Assembly: GCA_002295325.1 (NCBI GenBank)
Contig: DBGA01000044.1
Span: 7,715 to 15,686 of the forward strand
Length of the DNA: 7,972 nt
Direction of reading: 5' to 3'
Source of the DNA: Ruminococcaceae bacterium UBA866
Lineage (GTDB): Bacteria > Bacillota > Clostridia > Oscillospirales > Ruminococcaceae
Shown: piece after piece, positions 6,885 to 7,972 of the stretch
How the letters are laid out: each line of letters begins with the position of its first letter
Position numbering within the stretch: the stretch's first letter is position 1
Notes under the pieces: generated by a model
What the model was told of the DNA's origin: nothing
Database searches by the model: none
Seen by the model: the letters and a program-made list of their open reading frames with translations, nothing else
Program-made: the position numbers and the translations under genes

Positions 6885-7802
6885 TTACCATAAAGCTGTT
6901 TCAGTTATCTTTTTACTTATTTTATTTGCACCCACAACAAGAACTAGTGCTACGATAGCTTCAAAAAATCCTACTGCTGTAGCTAATCCGTAGTTACCAT
7001 TTTCAATACCTATTCTATATGCGTAAGTCGCAATAACGTCGGCAGTTTCAAATGTAGATGGTTTGTATAACAATATAATAGCCTCATATCCTACCTTAAC
7101 CATCTTACCAATATTAAGTACAAACATAACTACGACAGTTGGAATGATTCCTGGAATTGTAATATGCTTAATTCTTTTCCATTTTCCCGCACCGTCAACT
7201 GTTGCAGCTTCATATAGAGATTGGTCTATTCCAACCAGTGCCGCAATATAAACTACTGCATTAAATCCTGCCAATTGCCATAATGTCATAATTGTATAAA
7301 TTGCAATAAAATATTTTGGTTCAACCATAAAGTAGACAGGATCAAATCCTAATTTTTGAATAATTAAGTTTATAACACCTGTACTTGGTGATAGAAAGTT
7401 TACTACCATTCCACATACGACAACTACTGAAATAAAGTGTGGAAGGAATGTTGCTGTTTGAGTTAGTTTACTAACAAACTTGTTTTTCATCTCGGTTATT
7501 GTGATTGCAAGTATAATAGGAACTGGAAAACAAATGAGTATTTGCCAAAATGAAATAGCCAAAGTATTTTTAACTGTCCTAAAAAAGTCAGGACCCATTA
7601 TAAACTCTTTGAAATTCTCAAGTCCTACAAACTCACTACCGGAGTATCCCTTAAATATATTGTAATCATAAAATGCTGTTCGCAATCCTATCATAGGTTT
7701 ATAAGCAAACATTAAAAACCAAATCACTCCTGGCAATAGTAATAAGTACAAATCGCTATCACGCCTTATGACCTTACCAATCTTTTTAAATTTCGAGCCC
7801 AT
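6885..7802 (-). CDS. ABC sugar transporter permease, LplB type
   Basis: This 305-residue inner-membrane protein is the other half of the importer channel and the first gene of the visible operon. It has about six hydrophobic segments (near residues 18-36, 80-102, 120-138, 164-190, 217-240 and 275-293). The EAA loop SLYEAATVDGAGKWKR (195-210) followed by IKHITIPGI (211-219) is the form typical of LplB-like permeases, which pair with LplC/YtcP-like partners and large LplA-like binding proteins. The start ATG at 7802 has an AAGGGG site (7813-7818) 10 bases upstream, and the N-terminus is Lys/Arg-rich before the first membrane segment, as expected. AlgM1 of the Sphingomonas alginate importer belongs to the same broad type. 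No ATPase gene accompanies it here. Confidence 0.95.
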   Translation of the reverse strand: MGSKFKKIGKVIRRDSDLYLLLLPGVIWFLMFAYKPMIGLRTAFYDYNIFKGYSGSEFVGLENFKEFIMGPDFFRTVKNTLAISFWQILICFPVPIILAITITEMKNKFVSKLTQTATFLPHFISVVVVCGMVVNFLSPSTGVINLIIQKLGFDPVYFMVEPKYFIAIYTIMTLWQLAGFNAVVYIAALVGIDQSLYEAATVDGAGKWKRIKHITIPGIIPTVVVMFVLNIGKMVKVGYEAIILLYKPSTFETADVIATYAYRIGIENGNYGLATAVGFFEAIVALVLVVGANKISKKITETALW

Positions 7803-7972
7803 TAGTGCAAAACCCCTTCTCTTTATAACAATAGAACAACTTTATAAAAATCAAAATAAAAGCAAAACCATTTTACTGCCCATGTTAATGTGTAACTCAA
7901 CAGTGTCTTTATTGTTTTTGCTTTTCTTGTTCTGCCACAATACTAGCAATAAAAATTCTCTATGTAAATAAC
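7803..7972 (-). promoter_or_regulatory. Upstream region of the operon, weak promoter candidates
   Basis: This 170-base AT-rich stretch has no convincing gene and should contain the operon promoter if the operon starts here. The best pair I can find on the minus strand is TTGAGT (7895-7900) and TAAAAT (7870-7875), but their 19-base spacing is long. Two TATAAA-like boxes (in the direct repeats at 7821-7847) lack a good -35. No terminator for an upstream gene is visible, so the operon could also begin beyond the window. Confidence 0.25.
7821..7847. repeat. Two 8-base direct repeats 19 bases apart before the operon
   Basis: CTTTATAA occurs at 7821-7828 and again at 7840-7847, a 19-base period close to two helical turns. 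Tandem half-sites with about this spacing are usual for AraC-family and response regulators, which often control LplB/LplC/LplA-type operons (for example YesN-like proteins). The motif is AT-rich, so chance recurrence is possible. Confidence 0.35.

Noticed and set aside
7768..7971. Plus-strand open frame of 67 codons at the right edge
   Set aside because: It overlaps the start of the LplB-like permease and its ribosome site, has no recognisable domain, and its Leu/Phe run comes from AT-rich noncoding DNA.

Overview
The window is a single-direction gene cluster: six genes, all on the minus strand, read from the right edge (about 7802) to the left edge, where the last gene runs off the sequence. 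In transcription order they are two ABC sugar permeases (LplB-like and LplC/YtcP-like), a lipoprotein substrate-binding protein, a type I sulfatase, a GH88 unsaturated glucuronyl hydrolase and a heparinase II/III-family polysaccharide lyase (C-terminus missing). No RNA gene, mobile element or CRISPR array was seen, and no gap between genes exceeds 170 bases.

The source looks like a low-GC Gram-positive anaerobe, probably a clostridium-like Firmicute. The reasons are AT-rich DNA with many Lys/Asn/Ile codons, strong AAGGAG-type ribosome binding sites, a Gram-positive style lipoprotein signal on the binding protein, LplA/LplB/LplC-type transport genes without their own ATPase, and a sulfatase of the cysteine type, which depends on an oxygen-sensitive radical SAM maturase in such bacteria. 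Species cannot be named from the sequence.

Together the genes read as an uptake-and-degradation operon for an acidic, sulfated, uronic-acid polysaccharide, most likely a glycosaminoglycan (heparan/heparin, chondroitin or hyaluronan type). The binding protein captures oligosaccharides at the cell surface and the two permeases import them, presumably powered by a shared MsmX-type ATPase encoded elsewhere. None of the three enzymes has a signal peptide, so they should act in the cytoplasm: the lyase cuts by beta-elimination to leave an unsaturated uronic acid, the sulfatase removes sulfate, and the GH88 enzyme removes the unsaturated uronic acid. The binding protein carries the calcium loop pattern remembered from the alginate-binding protein AlgQ2, so the arrangement recalls the Sphingomonas alginate importer (import first, lyase inside), here rebuilt in a Firmicute for a probably sulfated substrate.

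Control signals are in the gaps. There is a candidate internal promoter with a perfect 17-base palindrome in its spacer before the binding-protein gene, a 12-bp hairpin just after that gene, a TTG start for the sulfatase, competing inverted repeats between the two permease genes, and a pair of 8-base direct repeats 19 bases apart upstream of the first gene. Two gene starts were moved inward from the longest reading frame (binding protein to 5807, sulfatase to 4131).
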